The notes under the pieces were generated by a model that worked only from the letters and a program-made list of their open reading frames with translations, was not told the DNA's origin and made no database searches. The position numbers and the translations under genes are program-made. From positions 26,943,520 through 27,007,519 of the forward strand of contig NC_023758.2 in assembly GCF_000499845.2 (NCBI RefSeq): 64,000 bases of DNA, written 5' to 3'. Position 1 is the stretch's first letter, and each line of letters begins with the position of its first letter. The stretch comes from Phaseolus vulgaris (lineage: Eukaryota; Streptophyta; Magnoliopsida; Fabales; Fabaceae). Shown piece by piece: positions 52,040 through 63,177 of the stretch.

Positions 52040-53450
52040 CTTTGTTCGTAGTCTTGTTAGAGTTTTAGACCTAGTGTCTGCACGGTATGCCGATCGAGCA
52101 TGTGAGGTGTCGGTAGGGTATGCCTATTAAGGCTTCATCCAGAACAAACCAAGTTAAGTGGTGTCGACAGGGTATGCCGATTAAGGGTGTCCAATTAAAA
52201 TAAACTGCTCTATTTGTAAACTGCTCCAATCCATTTCAAAATCCATTTGTTTAAATATGATTTTGATTTTGATTCATATTTTAAAACTTTTCCATATCAG
52301 AGTTCCATTTTATTTATACCGATTTTAGAAAATGGATAATCCAAATAACCAATCCATATTCATTGCATGGTCACAATGTGAAATGTACTACAAGATTTCA
52401 GTTCTTCACGCTCAAAGGTTAGTTATTTCAAACCATTATAACGTGAACACCTGAGGCACAGATAAATTTTAACAATTTTTTTATTTTACAAAAATGTAGA
52501 TAAAAAATACATGAAATAAAAATATTAAATTTTTGTTATTCATCAAGAGGGTATTCATTTTAGAATTTTGAAAAATAAATTTTTTCTACTGAATTGACAT
52601 CAGTAAAAAAATAGTCCCTTTTATACAATTTATTTTAATATTTTAAAAATTAAATAATTTTTATAAAAAAAATAAAAAATAGAGAATGTTTTATCTTAAT
52701 AAAAACAACGGAGTAATTTTTTATTAAGTTTTTTTTTTATCAAAATTAAAATAAGCATAATACGAAAATTTTAAATTAAACATATTAAAATTATTTAATA
52801 TATATTTTATCTGAATAGATATAACTGAAAATAAAATCAGGATAAAAAATTTCTCCTAAAATCAAACTTACTTATTTAAATATATATTAAATAAATAATA
52901 AATGCGTAAATATAAAAATGTTAAGCTACTATAAAATATTAAAATTAATAATTAAAAAATTAATAATTAATCTTTATCATAAAAAATTAAATTACATTAC
53001 ACTAATAATTTTTTTATATTATATAAATTTATAAAAAATATGGATTTGGATTTTAGATCCAATTCAAATATTTGGATTTGGATTTATAGAAATCCAAATT
53101 GTTTTTATAAAAAATATGGATTTGGATTTTAAATCTGATCCAAATATTTGGATTTGGATTGGATATGGATTGGATTTTTGAAAATCCAATCCATGACCAC
53201 CCTTAATGCTGATTAAGGCTTCATCCAGACCAAACCGAGCATGTGAGGTGGTAGGGTATGCCTGTTAAGGCTTCATAAAGACCAAACCAAGTTAGGCGGT
53301 GTCGGTAGGGTATGCCGATTAAGGCTTCAACCAGACCGAACCGAGTGTGTGAGGTATTGGCTGCCTATTAAGGCTTCATCCAGACCAAACCAAGTTAGGC
53401 GGTGTCAGCAGGGTATGCCGATTAAGACTTCATCCAGACCGAACTGATGT
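52040..53450. repeat. Tandem-repeat array of about 50-54 bp units in the gypsy remnant, split by an insertion
   Basis: Repeated blocks GGGTATGCCGATTAAGGCTT, CATCCAGACC(A/G)AACC and GAGGTGTCGG/GCGGTGTCGG recur at about 52080-52184 and 53203-53450, roughly 7 to 8 imperfect copies in all. Tandem repeats between pol and the antisense ORF are typical of Tat-clade gypsy elements. Confidence 0.75.
52185..53202. mobile_element. AT-rich terminal-inverted-repeat DNA element (about 1.0 kb), non-autonomous
   Basis: Strikingly AT-rich sequence interrupts the tandem array. Left end GGGTGTCCAATT, right end (reverse complement) GGGTGGTCATGGATTGG, both flanked by TTAA (52181-52184, 53203-53206). The right part is built of TGGATTTGGATTT/AAATCCAAAT motifs that pair with AATCCA motifs near the left end. 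There is no ORF. The 3-4 bp TAA/TTAA duplication and GGG start suggest a PIF/Harbinger-type element, but the superfamily is not certain. Confidence 0.55.
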
Positions 53451-54431
53451 TTGAGAGGTGCAAATAGGATAACATTGAAAAGACTCGCCTCATTAAAACC
53501 TTCCCGACCGAAAACTCTCCTTAGGAAAAAAAGGTCAGGCGAGGAAAGAGTGCGTAAATTTTATTTCGTTAGCTATAGTAAAATTTGAGATGCGTGGCAT
53601 TCCACGTTCTCGGTACAATTTTTCCTGAAAGCCACTCTAAGTTGTATGCCCCCCAACTGCGATTTCTCAGACTCGAAAGGGTCCTTCCCAGTTGAATGAG
53701 AACATCTCTTCACTTCTTCTCGCGTCGCTTCGCATCCTCTAGACGAGGTCTCATTTCTGGAAGCTCCTCGGTCGGACCTTGGTGTTGTAGTGTCTTGTCA
53801 TCCGAAGCTTGTATGCTGCCTCCCTAATCTTGCTCGTGTCACGAAGTTCGTTTACCAAATCGAGGTTGACCGAGAGGTTTTCCTCATTAAGGGTAAGGTC
53901 GAACATCTGTCTTCGGATGGTAGGATCGCCTACCTCAACCGGATCATTGCCTCGGTTCCATACGTCTGACTATATGGTGTTTCTTGAGTGGTTGTTTTGG
54001 GGGTGCATATGTATGCCCATAAGACTTCTATCAGTTCTTCTGTCCATCGGCCTTTCGCCTTGCTGAGACACTTCTTCAACTCGTTGAGGATGACTTTATT
54101 AGTGGCCTCGGCTTGCCCATTGGTCTGGGGTGCTCGACTGAGGCCGTTATAGACTTGATGTCGAGGTCGACATAAAAGGATTGGAGCCCCTGGTCAATGA
54201 TTTGTCGATCGTTATCCGTTATTACTGTGTTCGGTATGTCGAACCGACACACAATACTTCGCCATACAAAATTTTGCACGTTTTTTGGCAGAGATGGATG
54301 CGAGTGGCTCGACCTCGATCCATTTTGTGAAGTAGTCGATTCCAACAAGGAGGAACTTTGTTTGCCCATTTCCTGGTGAATGGGTCGATGATGTCCATTC
54401 TCCAAATGGCGAACGACCATGGAGACGTGAG

Positions 54432-55162
54432 CATGGTTATCAAACTCGCGAGTCAACTCGTTGACTCGTCCGAGTTTACATGCCCACTTTGCCTTACCGA
54501 GTTAACTCGGTAGTAAACTCATTTTTGGGGTAAACTCGGTGGACTCGGCGCGGACTCGGTGAAATCGCAGTGGACTCGCGACTCTAGTCCGAGTTGACGA
54601 GTCCAACTGGATTTTTTTTAAACTCAAAACGGTGTCGTTTGTGTTTGCGTGTGGACTGCGTCTTCGTGTTCTTCTGTGGAGTGCGGCGGTAGATCAAGCG
54701 GAGCGTGCGATGGTCGCGGGTTACAGGTGGTGGCATCGCGGTGGTCGCGGGTTGAAGGTGGTGGCGTCGCGGTGGTCGCGGGTTGCAGGTGGTGGCGTCG
54801 CGGTGGTCGCAGGTTGCTGCTTGAGATGGGTGGTGTGAAATTAGGGTAGGGAAGGGTTTAGGGTTCTATTTTTTTGTATTGGGCTGCTGCAGAATGAAGT
54901 GGGCTTGCTGCACATTAGTTTTTTTGGGAAGAAGTTAAATTTGGAGGAGCAGTATATTTTTTAAGGAAAGTCTGGGAGGGTGTGGATCAAATTTAAGTGA
55001 GCTCAATAGAATTGCATCTTCTAGTAGAAGTAAAAATGCTCTAAAGAACTATTAATTTTTTTTATTATTTTTTTTAATAGGAAAGTAGACTCTTACGAGT
55101 TTACGAGTCGAGTCTACGGAGCTCCCACGAGTCTACGTAGACTTGCGAGTTTGACAACCTTG
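54432..55162. mobile_element. Non-autonomous hAT-like DNA transposon, 731 bp, inserted in the integrase remnant
   Basis: GACGTGAG flanks it on both sides (54424-54431, 55163-55170), an exact 8-bp target duplication typical of hAT. Ends are inverted repeats: left CATGGTTATCAAACTCGC, right (reverse complement) CAAGGTTGTCAAACTCGC, starting with CA as many hAT elements do. The body has ACTCG-rich subterminal repeats and a GC-rich tandem block of about 30 bp units at about 54715-54815 (GGTGGTCGCGGGTTG). There is no transposase. A diverged relative lies at 35631-36205. Confidence 0.8.
54715..54815. repeat. Short GC-rich tandem repeat inside the hAT-like element
   Basis: Three to four units of about 30 bp built on GTGGTGGCGTCGCGGTGG and TCGCGGGTTG. 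The unit is a multiple of three and lacks stops in two frames, which creates the chance ORFs starting at 54632 and 54649. Confidence 0.8.
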
Positions 55163-55800
55163 GACGTGAGGCTATGTAGCACTTCTGGCTTAGCATGGTG
55201 CAGAGTGTCGAACTCTTGGCATTTGGCGCATTTCTTCACATATTCAGCGCAGTGTACTTGAACGGTCGGCCAATAATAGCCGGCTTTGAGGACCTAGGCA
55301 CCCATCATTCGAGCTCCTGAATGGTTGTCGCATACCCCCTCGTGTATCTCCGTGAGGAAATACTTGGTCTGTTCTCGGGTGATGCATTTGAGCAGGGGGA
55401 CCGAGTAGCGTCTTTTGTATAGGTCTTCGTTCAACATAGTGTGTCGGGGCACACTACTACTTCATTGTTTTCTCTTCCTCTAGCTTGTAGGTGTCGTGCT
55501 TGAGATACTGGATGATAGGAATCATCCAGCTATCGGTTTGGACCTCGGTGACTGCCAGACATTCGGTTTCTGAGACACTGGGTGTCTTAGCCATATTTGC
55601 ATGATTGATTTTTGGTGGCTCTTCTTCTTGGTGACCGAGAGCCGAGATAGGACGTCAACCCTTTTCTTCTCCTGCCTCGGGATGTGTTCCACTGATGCTC
55701 TGTGAAAGCGGACAATACTGTTTCGGGCGACATGGTAGTACCGCTATTCTCGTCGGTTGATTCAGCCGCCGTTGACTTCAAAGAGAGGTGGTGGCTCCTC

Positions 55801-57779
55801 CTATTTCAAAACATTAGAGGGAATATAAGTATTATTTCTTAAGGTAACTACAATTTCCATTTGTTAATGGAAATATCTCATCTTTTAAAGTGTATGTCGA
55901 ATTTGTAGAATAGAAGTTAAAGGTTTGTCTATTTTGATCAAATCATAAACCAAATTGATAAGAATTTTGAAAATTGTAAAACTCCTAACTATATTTTTAT
56001 GTACCAACTACTTTCGTGTCTTTATTTAAGATTTGTTGGGTACATCGACACGTGAATGCAGGATAGATCGATATGGAATACTCATAAGTGCCTAACTTTG
56101 CCAACTACCATTGTTTGTTCCATTTAAAACAGTATTCATTTATATCTACCAAAACAACTACCAGTTAACTACCTCCATTTCAAAATTAATAAAAAAAAAA
56201 TACATTTCTATTTTGGGGGCAATTGAAATAAATAGATAAGCTACTCATGTTCTACGAATATCATTGTTGTATGAGAAATTAAGAAAAAGAAAGAAAGAGA
56301 GTAAAACCTTAACTTTAATAAGAAAAACTCGTTCTTCAAATTATCATATATGTTCTAAAAGGTTTGAAAATTTTATTTTGAAACGTATTTAACGTGTTCT
56401 AAAAAGTTTCATTTATGTGTTCAAAAGTTTATTCCAAAAAATATGTCGTATAATACATTCCATATGTTATAGAAACTTTTATCTGAAAATTTATTTTAAA
56501 AGTCGTATCTAGAGAATAAAAAAGTTATTTTAAAAATATGGTGTGTAAGAAGCAAAAGCCCATAAATGATGAATAAAAAATACCAACCAAAGCAACTGTA
56601 GGGACCACAGAGTGCACCAACAAAAACCTAGCACTGATAACGAGGTAAATTGATTTTACATATCCTTCTAAAGATCCTTTGTACGTGATGTCAGGTGTAG
56701 GATATCATCTAAAATTTAGTGATCCAAAAAATAATGGCTGTATAAGTGTGCCATATCCTTTTGTTATGGACCAGTAGTTGCATTTCAGATAGCATTCGTG
56801 TCAGGTCTACAGTGGGGAGGGAAAATGATGTTACTGAATTTGGGTATTACATCAAAATTCAGAAATTTACTGTTACTAGATTCAGAAATACCAAAATGGA
56901 GAATGGAGTTGCCTTTATGATGAAAAACTGTTTGGAATCACCCCTTCCACTGTAAAACCTCTAATCGATCATATAAAAAATGTATTTTTATAATTTTATA
57001 AAAAAAATTGAAATTTTAGACAAAGAAAAAAAGAAAAAAATTGTACAGTAGAAGATTGTATAAGCAAGATTTTATGGTCTGAAATTGTAAACTCAAAATC
57101 ATAGTTTTTGAGAGTAACCAAGGGTTTGAACCTAATTATCCAAACTCTCACCACTAGGTAGTGAAAAAGACAAGCCAACCCTTGAGAACAGTGTTTAATT
57201 TAATCATTGTATGATACTTTTTTCTTTAATCCTTATTCTACAGAATCGCAGTTACCAAATCAAATAGTTCATATTCCAACATATTATCCATGAGATGAGA
57301 AAGATAACCCATATGCTTGAAATCCTTAAAATTCCATATTTCTGAAGAAATCACTGCATGCCATGTTGGTATAACAAGCATAACATCATCATCATCATCA
57401 ATAACGGTAGTTAGAAATACAAAGGCACTGTTGGAGTGTGACAGAGCAAGGATAAAACAAACACAAGCATCTGATGAAATTCAGATTAACCAGAGTGGAT
57501 AGGGAAAACGCGAGATCAAGCAATAAAATTCAAAAGTAGAAGTAGTTTCAACTTCTAATTATACTAAAGAAATTTTGAGGTCCATTGCATGTGTCTGAGA
57601 GCATTTTCAATCATAGTGAACAGTGATACATAAAACTGAACTCAAAGGAACATGTCTAAATAATTAGGAATAAATAAGATTATATTATAACTATGAAAGC
57701 TTCAAACATTGCAATTGCTTATTTCCAAACAGTTGGGAACTTGTAGCACGGAATCATAATGCAAGAGATGACAATGTTG
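55801..57779. other. AT-rich intergenic region
   Basis: No supported gene. Two short chance ORFs (near 56746 and 57317) show no recognisable motif. The last 100-200 bp before 57780 should hold the 3'UTR of the acyl-CoA-binding protein gene. A short (ATC)n run lies near 57385. Confidence 0.5.
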
Positions 57780-59246
57780 TCAAGCAGGCAAGCCAGCTTC
57801 TTCCAGCAGCTGTTTCACCTTAGTGATGTAATCATTCATTGCTTCATCCTTGGATTTCCCTGCAAAAAATAGTAAGATGCTCTGAGAAAACATAAAGTAC
57901 TAGCAAGAAACATAAATTGATCGACCTAGCTTCTATCTACTACCTTCAACAGCCTTCCATGCATCCCATTTAGCTCTGTCCTTCATGTTCAATATTCCAG
58001 GACGGGCTGTAAAATCAGATGGAAAATCCATGAACAACGATAGTCCTTATGTATTTAGAAAAGAAGTGGGGTGAATCCTATTGAAAGAGAGGATTCAAAA
58101 GTGGAGGAGTTATTACAGTTATTTGTTAAATAAACATCACTCACAGGTGTTAACAGGTCCAACAGTGGCCTGCTTGTACAATCCATAAATGATAAGCAAG
58201 TTCTCATTTGTTTGATTTGGTGGCAAAGTTTTTGCTTTGTTAGCATACTCCTCAAAGTCCTCCTGCATAACCATATTCCACAGTGTGTGATGCTTCAAGT
58301 TTCAATTCTTTTTATAAGCAAAATGTCAAGCATAGAAGTATAAAACTAGTTCAAAACTCAGAACATACCCACAAATACAGTACATCAACGACAATCCATG
58401 TTCATTATAAAACTATTGATTAACATACCTGCCTGGGGATTTGGGATGCATATTTGATGAATTTAATTTCATACTGACTGAAGAATAGGCTAATTACAGT
58501 ATTTGAACAACTGTATTATTTCCAAAATCTAGTCAAATAGTAGCATAAAACATTGCTTTACGAATATAACCAATACTGCCGAACATATCATAATTTCCCA
58601 TTACAAAATTACTAATTTGATAGCATGTGCTTCTGCATTTGCGGATCCATTAAAGAACAATCAATCCCCTTAAAAACTTAACCAGTATCTTCAAGCCTAC
58701 AGCAATACAAACTACAGATCAAAAGGTTTCTGCTACAAATAATCAAGCAACTAAAGCTAAAGGCCGCAAGAAATGCAAGTACAGTACATAGACAAATTAC
58801 AATCATCTAGTAATTTCTTTTACTCAAATAAAAAACTCACTCACTATTCCAAGTTCCAACAAATCAAAGGGTATCACATCCTCTCAGGCCACAAAACAGA
58901 CCCCATAAAATTTCTTTCACTTCGAGACAACTCTTCAAAATACCCACCAACCAAAACAAACAAAAAAACCCTTTTTTGCCAAGAAATCTAGCACCCCCTA
59001 ACAAATTAAACAGTGACATGGATCTGGAAAACTATACAAGAAGAGATATTTGCTATCAGAGAAACCCCCCACAAAAAAAATAAAATAAATAGCCGAGCAC
59101 AAGGCAAGAACAAGATTGAATGCTATGTATAATATAAACAACAACTATGTATGCTAAGGAGACATATAATGATTGATGAAAAACAAAGGTTGAAACATAT
59201 GGAAGAAGCACATAGATTATGGAAACAAACGAACCTTCAAACCCAT
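57780..59246 (-). CDS. Acyl-CoA-binding protein, small cytosolic class, complete, four exons
   Basis: Binds long-chain acyl-CoA esters and keeps a cytosolic acyl-CoA pool; plant counterpart of the 10-kDa ACBP (Arabidopsis ACBP6 type). Exons in transcript order: 59246-59235, 58262-58145, 58006-57944, 57859-57780. The first exon codes only MGLK before the donor AAG|GTTCGT. Junctions are in phase, giving 90 residues and TGA, the usual length for the class. Visible ACBP signature: LLIIYGLYKQATVGPVNT, then RPG, KDRAKWDAWKAVEGKS and EAMNDYITKVKQLL; the Tyr and Lys residues of the ligand pocket (YGLYKQ, KWDAW) are present. There is no signal peptide or extra domain. The start is chosen by match to the conserved N-terminus MGLKE(D/E)F. 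Confidence 0.93.
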
Positions 59247-61500
59247 GAGTATTTTCGTTGGGAAACAGAGAGAGAGATTGATCGGGTTGTTGGATCTTCG
59301 TTAGTTGTAGATGATAACGATGATGGTGGTGATAGGCGTTATGTTCGAAGCCTACTTATAGTTGCAGAGTTTGGGGTGTGGGCCGGAGAACAATTTCACG
59401 CCGCGCGTCTACGTAACGCAACCATATTCCTATTCCTATATCCGCTTTAAAGATTCTAAATTAAAAATTATAAAAATCTACAAAAATTAATGTTGTCAGT
59501 ACAAAATTATTTCGTCGTTTTCTTTATTTTCATCCCTGACCTATCAACTTGTCCAAGCAAATTTATTCTTAAAACCTTCATTTTTTTATTGGAGAAATTA
59601 AAAGAATTTTTTATTTTTTAATGATCTTAGTTAATCTTCCTAACAGTAGAAAAACTTCTCACAAAAACACTTAATTGAATTTGCATCAAAAGAATTATTA
59701 ATTTTAGAAACTTAAAAATGATTTAGAAACTTAAATCCAAGATATATTTGTTACTTTTAGACACTCATTAACTATTTTCTTTTCATTTAAAGTAAGTTAA
59801 AGTCATTTTCTTTTCTTTATATCTTTCAATTTTGCCTTGGTATATATCATTAAAAAAATTATATTTTCGCCGATAACGGTAAGATAAATTAATTTATATA
59901 TATATATAAATTAATTAGCATATTCATTGGTTTTAATAGAAAATATATTAATAAACTACATTAAGATATATTTTAGCTTAATCATAATTGTACTTTATCA
60001 GCTATTTTAAAAAAAAAGTAAATGTAAATTAACAAACTCTATAAACATGTATTAATATACACTCACTTTTTTAATATTTATCAGTTAGGTATAAATGTAT
60101 TTTAAGATGAATCATAATTACAGTTTATCAACATATTCTAAATATATTTCCGTTACTATTTACTAAATCCATAGATTAGCTATTTTGAACCATAATAATT
60201 TTAATTATGATATTATCGTTAAAAAATGTTATTTTCTTATCAATTAAAATTGTACAATTTTCAAACTCATTATATATGTAGAAAAGTACTTTTTAAGTAT
60301 TTTACTAATTTGGGGCACTTTCTGTCACGTTGCTATATGGACTAGCGATTACCCAATCCCGCTATGCAATGTGGAGCCCATAACTTTAAAATGCACCCAA
60401 TAGTAACGTGAAAAGATTAAGTTATTTTTTCCTTATATTTATATTAAACTTGATTTTTCTTCTTTCTCACTTCTTTCTCTTCTAATTCTTTCTCTTCTAT
60501 TTCTATCGCAACCCCCATTTCCATTTTTTAAGCTCTCCCAAAATTGTATTAACTTGTGCCTCTAGAAGAGGTAAGTATTTATTTGGTTTATCTTTCTAGT
60601 TTGGTGTTATCTCTAATTTTCGAATTTCAAAATATATTTTAAAAGGCAAGTATGTATATATTCTGGAATGCATCAAATTTAGAAACGGGTTTTTAATATA
60701 TAAATGCATTCTAGATTAGGTATTCAAAAAATGTTTAGAATTAGAAAATACATTCAAGAGTGGACAATCCAAAATGTATTTATTATTTCAAACAAAGTAG
60801 TCGTTGTTTTATTATTATCGGTAGAGATATGATTACGATTAGAGGTAAATTTCCATCGTAAATGAAAGTTAAGTAAAGATTGACAACATTTTTTTATAAA
60901 AGGGATAGGAAAAATTATCGTTGTTAATGATGTTGATGTGTTGCCATCAGTTAGGGATGACAAATGAACTCATCTTCACAGGTATTGTATAAACCCCTCT
61001 CGATTTTGATGAGAAATCCCCGCATTTACTGGTTAAGAGTATGAGTATGTGCATATCCTCTTCGTCCTCGTCCCCAAACTCGTCCTAATACTCATCTTCG
61101 TCCTCATAACCGTTCTTGTTTTAAATTACTAAAACACCTTTAATTTATTAGGTAACCTAACAAACTTATATTAACTTTTCTTTATTCCTTAATTTTGTAA
61201 CTTTTTTATAGGTCATACATTTGACCATTTTCACGATTTGATATTTATACATTTATAATTTCTTTCTTGATATTTGACATTGGAGAAAAAAAAATGTATA
61301 TCATTTTGACATTGAATACATGATGAAATCATGTTTCCTTTGTTGTGATTTTTATTTTTACAAAACATTTATTTAATTATTATTTAGAATAGTGAGGGGG
61401 TAGGTACGAACACAAGAATGGTATACATGTTCCCCAATGGAGATGAGGATGAATTTTTCGTAGATGGGGATGAGATAATCAAACTCGCACTCGTTCCTCT
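59247..61500. other. ACBP upstream region and AT-rich intergenic DNA
   Basis: The ACBP promoter and leader should lie just after 59246. The rest is AT-rich. It includes a perfect 30-bp palindrome at 59887-59916 built of AATTAATTTATATA and its complement. About 60950-61510 has two GGGATGAC/GGTGGCAAC-type ends in opposite orientation that faintly suggest an old TIR element. No ORF is supported. Confidence 0.5.
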
Positions 61501-62098
61501 TTGTTGCCACCAGCTACTACAAGACTTTATGAGCAAGTGAGATTTGTTGGGGGACCTATAACACATTAAAACTATTGAGTTATGTTGACCACATAACGTG
61601 TAGATTATGGGAGGGTGAGGATCATGAGTAACTAAAGTTGGTCTCCTATAAACATGAGTTAAGTGAGCTTGAGATCCCTCATCACTAGATTGAGATCATG
61701 ATCCTTAACAACGAGTTGTTGCCACCATGCAACGTTAGTTATGTGTCAACACTGTTGCATCTCCTGATTGTAAGGCATTTTTGTTCATATGTGACGTTGG
61801 ATTTCACATTAGCATCATCATTTGGTTGAACTAGTTGGTGTAGAGCTTGGTGATGTGGTGAGAAAGTTGTAGGGTATCGTGGTGCTCACATCCGATTGAG
61901 TTGGTTGTGCGAGGTGTACGAGGAGTGCATCGTCCACCACAAATAAAAGTTTGCAGCTCGTTCTTATTTGTTACATCTTGTTGCACAATTTTTTTTTATA
62001 GAAGTGTGACATCAATTAACATGTTGTACTTGTCGTTATTCGACAATATAAGGATGTGTGATGGGTACGCATGGGGACCTGATGCACTCATGATGTGA
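61500..62098 (+). pseudogene. Decayed plant-mobile-domain (MAIN-like) fragment
   Basis: Translations in two frames give LVGVELGDVVRK near 61825, then AHIRLSWLCEVYEECIVHH near 61890, then TIFFYRSVTSINMLYLSLF and CDGYAWGPDALM near 61990-62095. These recall the plant mobile domain (PF10536) of MAIN-like and transposon-derived proteins, where a motif like CTLFxDKS is followed by YAWGxAxL. Frame changes between the pieces make it a pseudogene. This is motif memory only; no alignment was run. Confidence 0.45.
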
Positions 62099-62099
62099 G

Positions 62100-63177
62100 T
62101 TGATTTTAGAATTACACATTTTTATGGGTTTCACTTTGTTTATAAGTTTTTGTTTAGGCAGAATATGGTGAGAAACCCAAAGAAGATTGCAACTGGACAC
62201 GGACTTAACCAAGTGGTTAAGTAAGTGTGAAGGTTCTCTTCTAGAGGGCAAAGAGAAAACACAGTTATATGGTGATTTAGATGATGATGGCCGGAAATAA
62301 AGAACATAAAATGGAAAGAAAACACAATGAAAATTGAAAAGAAAAAGGAAGAACATAAAAAGGAATGGAAATGGCCCAAATAAGAAAGGAAAAGGATGAA
62401 AACATGAAGAAAGCTTATGGAAAATGGAGCAAGGAATCATGCCACTTGGAGGGTGAGGGAATTCCAATATGAGTGGTGAGGAGCCACCACTTGAGGTGCA
62501 CTACTCTCAAGATAAGACGCAAAAACAATTTAGGAGACAAAGTTCACTAATCACTCAAGTAGAGTTTCTCTTCTCAATTCAAATTCAAGGGTAGAAAAAT
62601 ATGAGGCAAGACACCCTTCATATAAGAGAGAGTGACTTGGGGAGCAAGAGTGAGAGGAGTAGGGACGTCATTGGTGAGAAACCTTTTATAAGGTAGGTCA
62701 AAGAAACCCTAAACCTAGGTGCACATGTCATGAAAGGTGGGCTTGACACAAGCCCAAATTACTAAGCACATCCTACTTGAGCTTATTCTTCTGTTTGGAC
62801 CCCCAAAATGAGCCAAAAATATTCAAATAAACTTGTCTTTTAAAAATACCAGAAGAAAGAAAATTTGATGCTCTAGCCTATGTTCAGTTCTTCTTTTGTT
62901 AAGGTCCTTCTAAAGTTTGGTAGGGTCTTGTCTTAGATGCTGAGATAACCGACTTATTTGTGAAGTGGTTATTGTGTCCTTGGTTATCTCCTTGTCTAGT
63001 TGGGTTATATCAACTCACCCACATGTACGATCAGCTAAGAGATTATGTCACATTGTTATAGATAAATAATACACATCATTTGAACAATTGATTAATTTCT
63101 AATTGGATATATGAATAATATGAGTTCATAAAGCATGGATATATAAACACTTTTCGGGGATGAGAATGTGGGATATC
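62100..63177. other. Repeat-like spacer without a supported gene
   Basis: Purine-rich on plus (AAAGAAAACACAATG, GGAAAAGGATG), so its minus strand yields a Phe/Leu/Pro-rich chance ORF (62467-62036). The texture resembles retrotransposon non-coding DNA, but no terminal repeats or target duplication could be paired inside the window. Confidence 0.35.

Larger units (their letters stand above)
48870..55800. mobile_element. Nested retrotransposon island built on a Ty3/gypsy (probably Tat-lineage) remnant
   Basis: A sharp rise in GC and CG content begins at about 48870 and ends near 55800. Order on the plus strand: TATA-bearing GC-rich DNA, a plus-strand ORF remnant (broken by a solo LTR), a tandem-repeat array (broken by an AT-rich TIR element), then minus-strand pol (broken by an hAT-like element). 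Relative to pol, the extra ORF is antisense and downstream of integrase, as described for Tat-clade gypsy elements (Ogre/Retand type). The upstream parts of pol (protease, RT) and recognisable flanking LTRs are absent. Boundaries are approximate. Confidence 0.7.
53560..55800 (-). pseudogene. Ty3/gypsy pol remnant: RNase H tail plus integrase, split by an hAT-like insertion
   Basis: Read on the minus strand: an RNase H end near 55650; an integrase zinc-binding-like region near 55390-55200 (LLKCITREQTKYFL, then a Cys-rich CAKCQEF-like motif); integrase core pieces near 54430-54180 (WRMDIID, NVQNFVWRSIVCRFDIPN, ITDNDRQ); a late integrase region 54100-53800 (VELRDTS-like and VEVGDPT motifs); and the pol C-terminus near 53570 resembling WNATHLKFYYS. 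Several frameshifts and stops are present. Protease and RT are missing, so the element is truncated at about 55800. Confidence 0.8.

Noticed and set aside
59151..59450. 99-codon plus-strand ORF overlapping ACBP exon 1
   Set aside because: Overlaps the ACBP start on the other strand and shows no domain.
60950..61515. Old TIR element with GGGATGAC/GGTGGCAAC ends
   Set aside because: Ends are too diverged and no target duplication could be matched; mentioned only within the spacer entry.
62036..62467. 143-codon Phe/Pro-rich minus-strand ORF
   Set aside because: Composition reflects a purine-rich plus strand; no motif and repeat-like surroundings.
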